Below are positions 56,658 to 64,000 of a stretch of 64,000 nucleotides of DNA, in pieces. Made by a program: the position numbers and the translations under genes. The stretch spans positions 62,001 to 126,000 of the forward strand of contig NZ_VTFU01000002.1 in NCBI RefSeq assembly GCF_009192735.1, written 5' to 3'. Below the pieces are notes generated by a model, which did no database searches, was not told the origin of the DNA, and saw only the letters and a list, made by a program, of their open reading frames with translations. The stretch is from Arthrobacter gandavensis (GTDB taxonomy: Bacteria > Actinomycetota > Actinomycetes > Actinomycetales > Micrococcaceae). Position 1 is the first letter of the stretch, and each line of letters starts with the position of its first letter.

Positions 56658-57773
56658 CTAACCCGCGGCCTGTGCTTCCAGGCCCAGCGCGGCGGCAACG
56701 GATACGACGTCGAACTCCACCTTCGTGGGCTCCACATCCGAACCGTCCGCGGTGCGCAGGGCCCACTGCGGGTCCTTCAGTCCGTGGCCGGTGACCGTGA
56801 TGACGATCTTCTTGCCGGCGGGAACCTGCCCGGCGGCATGCTTCTTCAGCAGCCCGGCCACGCCGGCGGCGGAGGCAGGCTCCACGAAAACGCCCTCGCG
56901 GGAGGACAGCCAGCGGTGCGCCTCGAGGATTTCGGTGTCAGTAACGGCTTCGATGAGGCCGCCGGACTCATCGCGGGCGGCGATGGCCTGGTCCCAGGAT
57001 GCTGGGTTGCCGATCCGGATGGCGGTGGCAATGGTGTCGGGATCGGTCACCGGGTGGCCCTTCACCAGCGGCGAGGCACCCTCGGCCTGGAAGCCCCACA
57101 TGGTGGGAGTCTTGGTGGCCACCGGAGGCAGTTCCTCTCCGGCCACGTTCGTGTACGGGGCTGAGTATTCCTTGTAGCCCTTCCAGTACGCGGTGATGTT
57201 ACCGGCGTTGCCCACCGGCAGCAGGTGCAGGTCCGGGGCATCGCCGAGCGCGTCAACCACTTCGAAGGCGGCGGTCTTCTGGCCTTCGATGCGCGCGGGG
57301 TTCACCGAGTTCACCAGGAACACCGGGTACGCCTCGGCCAGCTTGCGGGCCACGTCCAAGCAGTTGTCGAAGTTGCCGTTAACCTGCAGCAGTTCGGCGC
57401 CGTGGGCGATGGCCTGGCTGAGCTTTCCCATGGAAATCTTGCCGTCCGGCACCAGCACCGCGCAGGTAATGCCGGCCTGCGTCGCGTAGGCGGCAGCTGA
57501 GGCGGAGGTGTTGCCGGTGGAAGCACAGACAACCGCTTTGGCGCCGGATTCCACGGCGGCCGTCATCGCCATGGTCATGCCGCGGTCCTTGAAGGAACCG
57601 GTGGGGTTCATGCCTTCGACCTTGAGGTAAACCTCGCTGCCGGTGAGTTCGGACAGCGCCTTGGCCTTCACCAGGGGTGTGCCGCCCTCACCGAGGGTGA
57701 TGATCTCGGTGCTGTCGGTAACGGGAAGACGGTCGGCGTATTCGCGGATGACGCCGCGCCATTGGTGAGCCAC
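56658..57773 (-). CDS. thrC: Threonine synthase
   Basis: 371 residues, PLP enzyme of the short (class II) type. PLP lysine in [14 protein letters not shown] (near residue 62), [13 protein letters not shown] and [16 protein letters not shown] for the phosphate. It converts O-phosphohomoserine to threonine. The gap to hom is 4 bp. Confidence 0.97.
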   Translation of the reverse strand: MAHQWRGVIREYADRLPVTDSTEIITLGEGGTPLVKAKALSELTGSEVYLKVEGMNPTGSFKDRGMTMAMTAAVESGAKAVVCASTGNTSASAAAYATQAGITCAVLVPDGKISMGKLSQAIAHGAELLQVNGNFDNCLDVARKLAEAYPVFLVNSVNPARIEGQKTAAFEVVDALGDAPDLHLLPVGNAGNITAYWKGYKEYSAPYTNVAGEELPPVATKTPTMWGFQAEGASPLVKGHPVTDPDTIATAIRIGNPASWDQAIAARDESGGLIEAVTDTEILEAHRWLSSREGVFVEPASAAGVAGLLKKHAAGQVPAGKKIVITVTGHGLKDPQWALRTADGSDVEPTKVEFDVVSVAAALGLEAQAAG

Positions 57774-57777
57774 GGTA

Positions 57778-59076
57778 TTAGACCCCTTCTACCCGCAGGA
57801 CGGATGTGACGGAATTGATGACGTCCAGGCCCTTGATGGCCTCGACGGTTGCTGCCAGCGCGGCTTCGGATGCGCGGTGCGTCACAAAACGCAGTTCCGC
57901 GGCGGTTCCGGCGCCGTCGCTGTGGATGGTCTGGCGCATGGTTTCGATGGAGACGCCGTTTTCGGCGAACACCCGGGCGACGGCGGCCAGCACGCCGGGC
58001 TGGTCGGTGACCTCCAGGCCAATGCTGTAGCTGGTGGTCACCTTCTCGAACGGCAGGGCCGGAACGTGGCCGGTGGGCGTCTCGGCGCCCAGCGGACCGC
58101 CGAGCACCAGCCGGCGGGCGGCGCTGACGACGTCGCCCATCACGGCGGAAGCGGTCGGTGCCCCGCCCGCGCCCTGGCCGTAGAACATCAGCTCCCCGGC
58201 GTTTTCGGCTTCGACGAAGACTGCATTGAACGCACCGTGGACCGCGGCCAGCGGATGGGTGCGCGGCAGCAGCGTCGGGTGCACGCGGACACTGACGCCC
58301 GGTTCGCCGTCGTTCTCCAGCTTTTCCGCGATGGCCAGCAGCTTGATGACAAACCCGGCCTCCTTCGCGGCGGAGATGTCATCCGCGGTGACCGCGGAGA
58401 TTCCCTCGCAGGACACGTTGGCCAGGTCAAAGGTGGTGTGGAAGGCCAGCGATGCGAGGATGGCGCCCTTGGCCGCGGCGTCGTGGCCCTCAACATCGGC
58501 GGTGGGGTCGGCTTCGGCGTAGCCCAGGCGCTGGGCCTCGGCCAGGGCATCGTCAAACTGGGCGCCCGTGGTGTCCATCGCGTCGAGGATGTAGTTGGTG
58601 GTGCCGTTGACGATTCCGAGCACGCGGGTGATGCGGTCGCCGGAGAGGCTGTCCCGGATCGGGCGCAGGATCGGAATGGCTCCGGCCACGGCTGCTTCGT
58701 AGGCCAGCCGGACGCCGGCGGCGTCGGCCTTCTCGAACAAGGCGGCGCCGTCGGCGGCCAGCAGGGCCTTGTTGCCGGTGACGACTGAGGCTCCGTGGCC
58801 GATGGCATGGAGCATCAGGGTGCGCGCCGGCTCCATGCCGCCCATGAGCTCAATGACGATGTCCGCGTTCTCCGCCAGTTTCTCGGCGTCGGTGGTGAAC
58901 AGGTCCTTGGGCAGGTCAACGTCGCGGGGAGCGTCGGGGTTGCGGACGGCAATGCCGGTCAGCTCCAGTCGGGCTCCGGTGCGCGATGCGAGGTCTTCGG
59001 CGTCGTCGAGCAGGATCCGTGCAACCTGGGAGCCAACGTTTCCGCATCCCAGCAGGGCAACTTTCAGGGTCTTCAT
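57778..59076 (-). CDS. hom: Homoserine dehydrogenase
   Basis: 432 residues. NAD(P)-binding [18 protein letters not shown] at the N-terminus, the catalytic domain ([42 protein letters not shown] in the family core) and a C-terminal ACT domain ([21 protein letters not shown], ~350-432) for threonine feedback. It reduces aspartate semialdehyde to homoserine. Confidence 0.97.
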   Translation of the reverse strand: MKTLKVALLGCGNVGSQVARILLDDAEDLASRTGARLELTGIAVRNPDAPRDVDLPKDLFTTDAEKLAENADIVIELMGGMEPARTLMLHAIGHGASVVTGNKALLAADGAALFEKADAAGVRLAYEAAVAGAIPILRPIRDSLSGDRITRVLGIVNGTTNYILDAMDTTGAQFDDALAEAQRLGYAEADPTADVEGHDAAAKGAILASLAFHTTFDLANVSCEGISAVTADDISAAKEAGFVIKLLAIAEKLENDGEPGVSVRVHPTLLPRTHPLAAVHGAFNAVFVEAENAGELMFYGQGAGGAPTASAVMGDVVSAARRLVLGGPLGAETPTGHVPALPFEKVTTSYSIGLEVTDQPGVLAAVARVFAENGVSIETMRQTIHSDGAGTAAELRFVTHRASEAALAATVEAIKGLDVINSVTSVLRVEGV

Positions 59077-59083
59077 GTGGTGC

Positions 59084-60538
59084 CTACTCCTCTGGCGTTT
59101 CGGGCTGGTTGGAGGCGAAAACGTCCCTGGCCAGCAGGTCGTCTTCGGTTTCGCCGCGGATGATCAGCCGGGCGGTGCCGTTCCGGACAGCGACGACGGG
59201 CGGCCGGGCAATGTAGTTGTAGTTGCTGGACAGCGCCCAGCAGTACGCACCCGTGCCCGGGACGGCCAACAGATCGCCGGCGGTGGTATCCGCCGGCAGG
59301 TAGACGTCCCGAACCACTATGTCCCCGCTCTCGCAGTGTTTGCCAACCACGCGTGACATAACTGCGTCATCTTCGGAGGCCCGCGAGGCGAGCACCGCCG
59401 AATAGTCGGCGTCGTAAAGCACCGGGCGGGCGTTGTCGCTCATCCCGCCGTCCACGGAAATGTACCGGCGGTCGGACGTTCCGCCGCCGTCCGTGTCCAC
59501 GCGCACGGTCTTGATGGTTCCGGTGCGGTACAGGGTGAAGGTGGTGGGGCCGGCAATGGCACGGCCCGGTTCAATGGAGATCCTCGGCACGGCCAGTCCC
59601 AGCTCCGCGCAGGTGGAGCCGACGACGGCGGCCATGGCCCGGGCGATCTCGGCCGGCGGGCGCGGGGCGTCGGCTTCGGTGTAGGCAATGCCGTAGCCGC
59701 CGCCCAGGTCCAGCTCCGGCAGCTCGACGCCGTGCACCGCCTTGACCTCCGCCAGGAAACCCAGCAGCCGCTGCGCCGCGATCTCGAAGCCCTCGGGCTC
59801 GAAGATCTGGGAGCCGATGTGGCAGTGCAGGCCGAGCAGGTGGATGCCGTCATTTTCCAGCGCGGCGGCAACGGCGGTTGCCGCCGGTGACGCTCCTCCG
59901 GCGGCGGGGTCCGCAGCCATGGAGAGCCCAAACTTCTGGTCCTCATGCGCGGTGGCAATGAATTCGTGCGTGGACGCGTGCACGCCCGGGGTCAGCCGCA
60001 GCATGACATTGGCCCGCTCGCCGCGGGATGCCGCCAGGGTTCCCAGCCGCTGAAGTTCGGCCATGCTGTCCACGACGATCCGGCCCAGCCCCATGTCCAG
60101 GGCCCGGGTCAGCTCCGCGTCGGATTTGTTGTTGCCATGCAGGCCCAGGGCCGCACCGGGAATCCCGGCCCGGCGGGCCACTGCCAGTTCCCCGCCGGAG
60201 CAGGTGTCCAGCCGCAGGCCCTCGGCGGCGACCCAGCGGGCCACTTCGGTGCACAGGAAAGCCTTGCCGGCGTAGTAGACATCCACTCCCCCGCACAGGT
60301 CGGCGAAGGCGGCGTCAAAGGAGTCCTTGAAGTCCCGGGCGCGGGCGCGGAAATCGGCTTCAGAAACCACGAACAGCGGCGTGCCGAAGTCCCTGGCCAG
60401 CGTTGAGACGGGTACCCCGGAAATCTCCAGTTCGCCGCCGTCGTTCCGGCTCACGTCACGGGCCCACATCTGCGGGCGCAGGGCGTTCGCGTCCGCCGGG
60501 TAGCTGAGCCAGCCGGGGGCGAGGGGGGAAACAGTCAT
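59084..60538 (-). CDS. lysA: Diaminopimelate decarboxylase
   Basis: 484 residues, alanine-racemase-fold PLP enzyme. The PLP lysine is in VDVYYAGKAFLCTEV; LHGNNKSDAEL, LGLHCHIGSQIFE, LDLGGGYGIAYTEAD and ISIEPGRAIAG follow, with the substrate motif CESGDIVVRD at the second domain. It makes lysine from meso-diaminopimelate. Seven bp before hom. Confidence 0.97.
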   Translation of the reverse strand: MTVSPLAPGWLSYPADANALRPQMWARDVSRNDGGELEISGVPVSTLARDFGTPLFVVSEADFRARARDFKDSFDAAFADLCGGVDVYYAGKAFLCTEVARWVAAEGLRLDTCSGGELAVARRAGIPGAALGLHGNNKSDAELTRALDMGLGRIVVDSMAELQRLGTLAASRGERANVMLRLTPGVHASTHEFIATAHEDQKFGLSMAADPAAGGASPAATAVAAALENDGIHLLGLHCHIGSQIFEPEGFEIAAQRLLGFLAEVKAVHGVELPELDLGGGYGIAYTEADAPRPPAEIARAMAAVVGSTCAELGLAVPRISIEPGRAIAGPTTFTLYRTGTIKTVRVDTDGGGTSDRRYISVDGGMSDNARPVLYDADYSAVLASRASEDDAVMSRVVGKHCESGDIVVRDVYLPADTTAGDLLAVPGTGAYCWALSSNYNYIARPPVVAVRNGTARLIIRGETEDDLLARDVFASNQPETPEE

Positions 60539-60541
60539 GGA

Positions 60542-62191
60542 TTACATCCGTTCCGGAGCGGAAACTCCCAGCATGTCCAGGCCGTTGGCCAGGACGGTGC
60601 GGGCGGCAAGGTTCAGCCACAGGCGGGTGCGGTTGACGTCGGTGACCTCCTCGTCGCCCTGCGGTGCGATGCGGCAGGCGTCGTACCAGCGGTGGTAGGT
60701 GCCGGCGATGACTTCCAGATGGCGGGCCACGCGGTGCGGTTCGCGGAACGCGCTGGCCTGCGCGACGACGCCGGGGAACTGTCCCAGCGCGGCGAGCAGT
60801 TCGCCTTCGGTCGGGTGGGTCAGCAGGGACGCGTCAAACGCTGAGTCATCCACGCCGGCGGCTTCGGCGTTGCGGGCCAGGGCGTAGGTGCGGGCGTGGG
60901 CGTACTGGACGTAGAACACCGGGTTCTCGTTGCTGCGCTTGGTCAGCAGGTCCAGGTCGACGTCGATGTTCGAGTCGGCAGAGAAGCGGGCCAGGGTGTA
61001 CCGGGCAGCGTCAACACCCACCGCGTCCACCAGGTCCTCGAGGGTCACCACGGTGCCGGCGCGCTTGGACATGCGCACGGGCTTGCCGTCCTTGACCAGG
61101 TTCACCATCTGGCCAATCAGCACCTCGACGCATGCCGGGTCGTGGCCCAGCGCTGCGGCAGCGGCCTTCAGCCGGACAACGTAACCGTGGTGGTCGGCGC
61201 CGAGCATGTAGAAGTTCAGGTCGAAGCCGCGGTCGCGCTTGTTCTGGATGTAGGCAATGTCACCGGCGATGTAGGCGGCTTTGCCGTCGGACTTGATGAC
61301 CACGCGGTCCTTGTCGTCGCCGAACTCGGTGGAGTTCAGCCACCAGGCGCCGTCCTTCTCATACAGGTTCTTGGAGCCCTTGAGCTGTTCCAGGAGCTTG
61401 TCCACCTGGCCGTTTTCGTGGAGGGAATCTTCGTGGAAGAAGACGTCGAAGTCCACGCCGAAGTTGTGCAGGGATTCCTTGATATCGCTGAACATGAAGT
61501 CAACGCCCACGGCGCGGAAGCGTTCCTGTGCCTCGGCGTCAGGCAGCTCCATGATGTTCGGCTCCGCGGCCAGCACGCGGTTGGCGATGTCTTCGATGTA
61601 CGCGCCGGCGTAGCCGTCCTCGGGAGCGGCTTCGCCCTTGGCGGAGGCCAGCAGGGAACGGGCAAAACGGTCGATCTGCGCGCCGTGGTCATTGAAGTAG
61701 TACTCGCGGGTCACCTCCGCGCCCTGCGATTCGAAGATCCGGGCCAGCGCGTCGCCGACGGCGGCCCAGCGGGTTCCGCCGAGGTGGATCGGTCCGGTGG
61801 GGTTGGCGGAGACAAACTCGAGGTTGATCCGGGTTCCCTTGAGGATCTCCGAGGTGCCGTACGCCGGACCGGCGTCGACAATCGTCTTGACCAGCTCGCC
61901 GGCGGCACCGGCGTCGAGGGTGATGTTCAGGAAGCCGGGCCCGGCGATGTCCACCTTGGCCACGCCGTCGATCTTCTCGAGACGGCCTTTGAGGATTTCC
62001 GCGAACTGGCGCGGGTTCATGCCGGCCTGCTTGGAGAGCTGCAGGGCGATGTTGGTGGCCCAGTCACCGTGGTCCCGGTTCTTCGGCCGCTCCACGCGCA
62101 CCTCCCGCGGCACGTCGATGCTGAAGTCACCGGCATCGATGGCGTCTTGGAGGCAGGCAGTTACGGCGGAGGAAAGTTCTTCAGGAGTCAC
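60542..62191 (-). CDS. argS: Arginyl-tRNA synthetase
   Basis: 549 residues, class I. The HIGH-type motif is [11 protein letters not shown] in [13 protein letters not shown], and the KMSKS-type motif is [10 protein letters not shown]-terminal tRNA-binding domain ([22 protein letters not shown]) and C-terminal anticodon-binding helices. First gene of argS-lysA-hom-thrC-thrB, 3 bp before lysA. Start ATG 62191. Confidence 0.98.
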   Translation of the reverse strand: MTPEELSSAVTACLQDAIDAGDFSIDVPREVRVERPKNRDHGDWATNIALQLSKQAGMNPRQFAEILKGRLEKIDGVAKVDIAGPGFLNITLDAGAAGELVKTIVDAGPAYGTSEILKGTRINLEFVSANPTGPIHLGGTRWAAVGDALARIFESQGAEVTREYYFNDHGAQIDRFARSLLASAKGEAAPEDGYAGAYIEDIANRVLAAEPNIMELPDAEAQERFRAVGVDFMFSDIKESLHNFGVDFDVFFHEDSLHENGQVDKLLEQLKGSKNLYEKDGAWWLNSTEFGDDKDRVVIKSDGKAAYIAGDIAYIQNKRDRGFDLNFYMLGADHHGYVVRLKAAAAALGHDPACVEVLIGQMVNLVKDGKPVRMSKRAGTVVTLEDLVDAVGVDAARYTLARFSADSNIDVDLDLLTKRSNENPVFYVQYAHARTYALARNAEAAGVDDSAFDASLLTHPTEGELLAALGQFPGVVAQASAFREPHRVARHLEVIAGTYHRWYDACRIAPQGDEEVTDVNRTRLWLNLAARTVLANGLDMLGVSAPERM

Positions 62192-62387
62192 CGGTTAAGC
62201 ATAGCGTCGACTGGCCTGCGGTTCCGCGAACTGTGACGCCCACCGGGCCCGCCCCGCTGCGCCTCACTCCGTGGCCAAACCGACAGGATGCGCACAGGCG
62301 CCGTTGCGCTGGATACGTTGTAATGGATATGGACACCCGCCGGGGGCCTCCTCCGGCCTGCCTGCCGCCCCCATCTCCAGGAGAGAA

Positions 62388-62870
62388 ATGAACCACACCC
62401 GCAAGACACTGCTGTTCACCGCCGCGTCACTGACGCTGGCTTCCACCGCCTGCGCGGGACCGGCGTCCGAAGAAGCACCTGCCGCGCAGGAACCCTCCGC
62501 AGCGTCAAGCGCCGCGCCCCAGAGTGCCGCGCCCCAGACTGCCGCACCTCAGGAAGGCGCCGCGGCCGGCAGCTATGCCGATGGGGAGTACTCAGGCCAG
62601 GGCAGCTACACCCCGCCGTCGAACCAGACCGAGGAAGTCGACGTCACGCTGACCCTCAAAGACAGCGTCGTGACAGAACTCGAGGTCACCACTTCCGGTA
62701 ACCACCCCACCTCGAAGATGCACCAGCGCGACTTCACGTCCAAGGTGCAGGATCAAGTGGTCGGCAAGAATATCGACGAGCTGGACGTGGACAAGGTGGG
62801 CGGGTCCTCCCTCACGAGTTCCGGCTTCAACAAGGCTCTGGACGCCATCCGCGGCGAAGCGGCGAACTGA
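62388..62870 (+). CDS. Secreted FMN-binding-domain protein, probable lipoprotein
   Basis: 160 residues from ATG 62388 with GGAGAG about 4 nt upstream. Signal peptide 1-21 ends LASTAC, a weak lipobox with C22. Residues ~24-63 are an Ala/Pro/Ser/Gln linker with three AAPQ repeats; 64-160 resemble an FMN-binding domain (GEYSGQGSYTP, VDVTLTLKDSVVTELEVTTSG). At the site where such domains usually carry D-x-x-S/T-G-A-T, the flavin-attachment motif, it has DKVGGSSLTSS (135-145), so S141 or T143 is the possible FMN ester residue. apbE follows after 10 bp. Confidence 0.82.
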   Translation: MNHTRKTLLFTAASLTLASTACAGPASEEAPAAQEPSAASSAAPQSAAPQTAAPQEGAAAGSYADGEYSGQGSYTPPSNQTEEVDVTLTLKDSVVTELEVTTSGNHPTSKMHQRDFTSKVQDQVVGKNIDELDVDKVGGSSLTSSGFNKALDAIRGEAAN

Positions 62871-62880
62871 CACAGTCCCC

Positions 62881-63747
62881 ATGCCGGAGACGAGATTCGA
62901 TGCCATCGGCACCGCGTGGACCATCACCACGGCTGAACCGCTTGCGGCACCGGTCCGGGCCGCCGTGGCCGGCCTCGTTGAGGATTATGACCGCACCTAT
63001 TCGCGGTTCCGTTCCGACTCGGTCATCACCGCACTGACCCGGGCGGCAGGAACCGTGGATTTGCCGCTCTCAGCGGCGCCGCTGCTGTCCCTGTTCGACA
63101 GCCTGCACCGGCTGACCGAGGGGGCCGTCAATCCCCTGGTGGGACATTCCCTGGAAAAGCTGGGCTACGACGCCGCGTATTCCTTCGCCGCGTCGGGGCC
63201 GGCGCCCGCACCGCGCTGGCCGTCGGCAGCCAGTTGGGAAACTGCCGGAGCAACGGTGCGGCTGAGCACCACGGCGCCGGTCACCCTGGATATCGGGGCC
63301 GCGGGAAAGGGCCAGCTCGTGGACCTGGTCTTTGGACTGCTGCAGGCTGCCGGGCACCGGGAGCTCACGGTCGACGCCGGTTCCGATCTGCGGCACGCAG
63401 GCGGCACCGGTCTGCGGGTGGCCCTGGAGCACCCCTATGACGCCACCCGGGCCATTGGCATCGTGCCGCTGCAGGACCGGGCGCTGTGCGCCTCCGCCAC
63501 GAACCGGAGGGCATGGGGCGAGGGACTGCACCACATTGTCGATGCTTCCACCGGCCGCCCGGTCCAGCGGGTAGCCGCCACCTGGGTGCTCGCCGCGGAC
63601 GCCATGACGGCGGATGGGCTCGCCACCGCTTTATTTTTCACCGATCCTGCCCGGTTGGCCGAGGAATTCGCCTTTGATTACGTGCGGATGTTCTCGGACG
63701 GCCGGGCCACCTTCTCAGATGCCATGGCTGGAGTCCTGTTTTCATGA
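62881..63747 (+). CDS. apbE: FAD:protein FMN transferase (ApbE)
   Basis: 288 residues. IGTAWTITT near the start, YSRFRSDSVITAL, DIGAAGKGQLVDLV and AADAMTADGLATALFF, whose aspartate binds Mg, match the family. It transfers FMN from FAD to a Ser or Thr of partner domains by a phosphoester bond. No signal peptide is visible, so cytosolic or translocated with partner. The next gene overlaps it by 4 bp (ATGA). Confidence 0.95.
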   Translation: MPETRFDAIGTAWTITTAEPLAAPVRAAVAGLVEDYDRTYSRFRSDSVITALTRAAGTVDLPLSAAPLLSLFDSLHRLTEGAVNPLVGHSLEKLGYDAAYSFAASGPAPAPRWPSAASWETAGATVRLSTTAPVTLDIGAAGKGQLVDLVFGLLQAAGHRELTVDAGSDLRHAGGTGLRVALEHPYDATRAIGIVPLQDRALCASATNRRAWGEGLHHIVDASTGRPVQRVAATWVLAADAMTADGLATALFFTDPARLAEEFAFDYVRMFSDGRATFSDAMAGVLFS

Positions 63748-64000
63748 GCCTTTCCCTGCCCGCGCCGGTTACCCGCCGCCTGGATGCCTTCACCGGCCGC
63801 TGGACGATGTACCGGTTGACGGTGATCCTGCTGCTGGCCGTTACGGCATGGTCTTTTGTGCTCTCCCTCACGGGAGCGCTCGCCTACACTCCGGCCGAAC
63901 TGGCCGCAACCGCCGTCACCGCCGTCATCTCAGCCCTTGTCGCCAGCCGCGTCATGGGGCTGCTTTTCCGTACCCGTCCGCAGACTGATTCCTCGCTGAT
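63744..64000 (+). CDS. Membrane protein, start of probable NqrB/RnfD-like or fused flavin oxidoreductase (3' end outside window)
   Basis: Only the first 85 codons are present (MSLSLPAPVTRRLDAFTGRW...). Two hydrophobic segments are seen, ~24-44 (LTVILLLAVTAWSFVLSLTG) and ~50-71 (AELAATAVTAVISALVASRVMGLLF). The overlap with apbE and the upstream FMN-binding gene suggest an NqrB/RnfD-type membrane electron carrier, possibly fused to a ferredoxin-reductase-like domain as in other Actinobacteria. Identity is inferred from context. Confidence 0.7.
   Translation, partial: MSLSLPAPVTRRLDAFTGRWTMYRLTVILLLAVTAWSFVLSLTGALAYTPAELAATAVTAVISALVASRVMGLLFRTRPQTDSSL

Noticed and set aside
62192-62387. Possible tRNA or small RNA in the argS / FMN-binding gap
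   Set aside because: No cloverleaf, T-loop consensus or terminator was found; the gap holds only leader sequence.

Overview
The window looks like a chromosomal segment from a high-GC actinobacterium of the Micrococcaceae, most likely Arthrobacter or a close relative. The evidence is very high GC at third codon positions, frequent GTG and TTG starts, stop-start overlaps such as ATGA and TGATG, NucS in place of MutS/MutL, a Rho with a long Arg/Asn/Asp-rich insert, and an actinobacterial gene order. From memory, much of it matches M. tuberculosis Rv1292 to Rv1341: argS-lysA-hom-thrC-thrB-rho-prfA-prmC-sua5-wecA-atp operon-DUF2550-murA-nucS, a YbbN-like gene, clpS-DUF2017, and murI-Rv1339-rph-rdgB. 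I recognise no tRNA, rRNA, CRISPR array, transposase or prophage.

Left part (1-14.6 kb): the tail of a 2-oxoacid dehydrogenase locus (E1 alpha, E1 beta, a free lipoyl domain, an alpha/beta hydrolase), a soluble Ser/Thr kinase, a small acidic protein, an MFS transporter, SbcCD, an aquaporin, an ADP-ribosylglycohydrolase, an exonuclease-BRCT protein and a DedA protein. From 14.6 to 21 kb lie rdgB, rph, an MBL phosphodiesterase-like gene, murI, DUF2017 and clpS (minus), then pncB-pncA (plus) for NAD salvage.

Middle (21-36 kb): a helicase coupled to an MFS gene, DUF3039, a two-gene ABC-2 exporter, an old yellow enzyme, a cysteine-free YbbN, a large unknown membrane protein, an AI-2E family permease, nucS, and a cold-shock gene with a long structured leader. 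A short tandem repeat precedes murA, whose catalytic cysteine is replaced by aspartate.

The complete F1Fo ATP synthase operon (44.2-36.3 kb, minus) has strong hairpins between atpB/atpE, atpH/atpA and atpA/atpG and a palindrome upstream. Next comes an envelope-glycan cassette (WecA-like, PglF-like, two GT2 enzymes, an SDR), then sua5, prmC, prfA and rho. The argS-lysA-hom-thrC-thrB operon makes the aspartate-family amino acids.

The right edge cuts into a likely extracytoplasmic flavin electron-transfer locus: a secreted FMN-binding-domain protein, the flavin transferase ApbE and the start of a membrane protein. This locus and the split E2 module at the left edge are the best candidates for less-described biology. 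Several genes also appear to be expressed from leaderless mRNAs.
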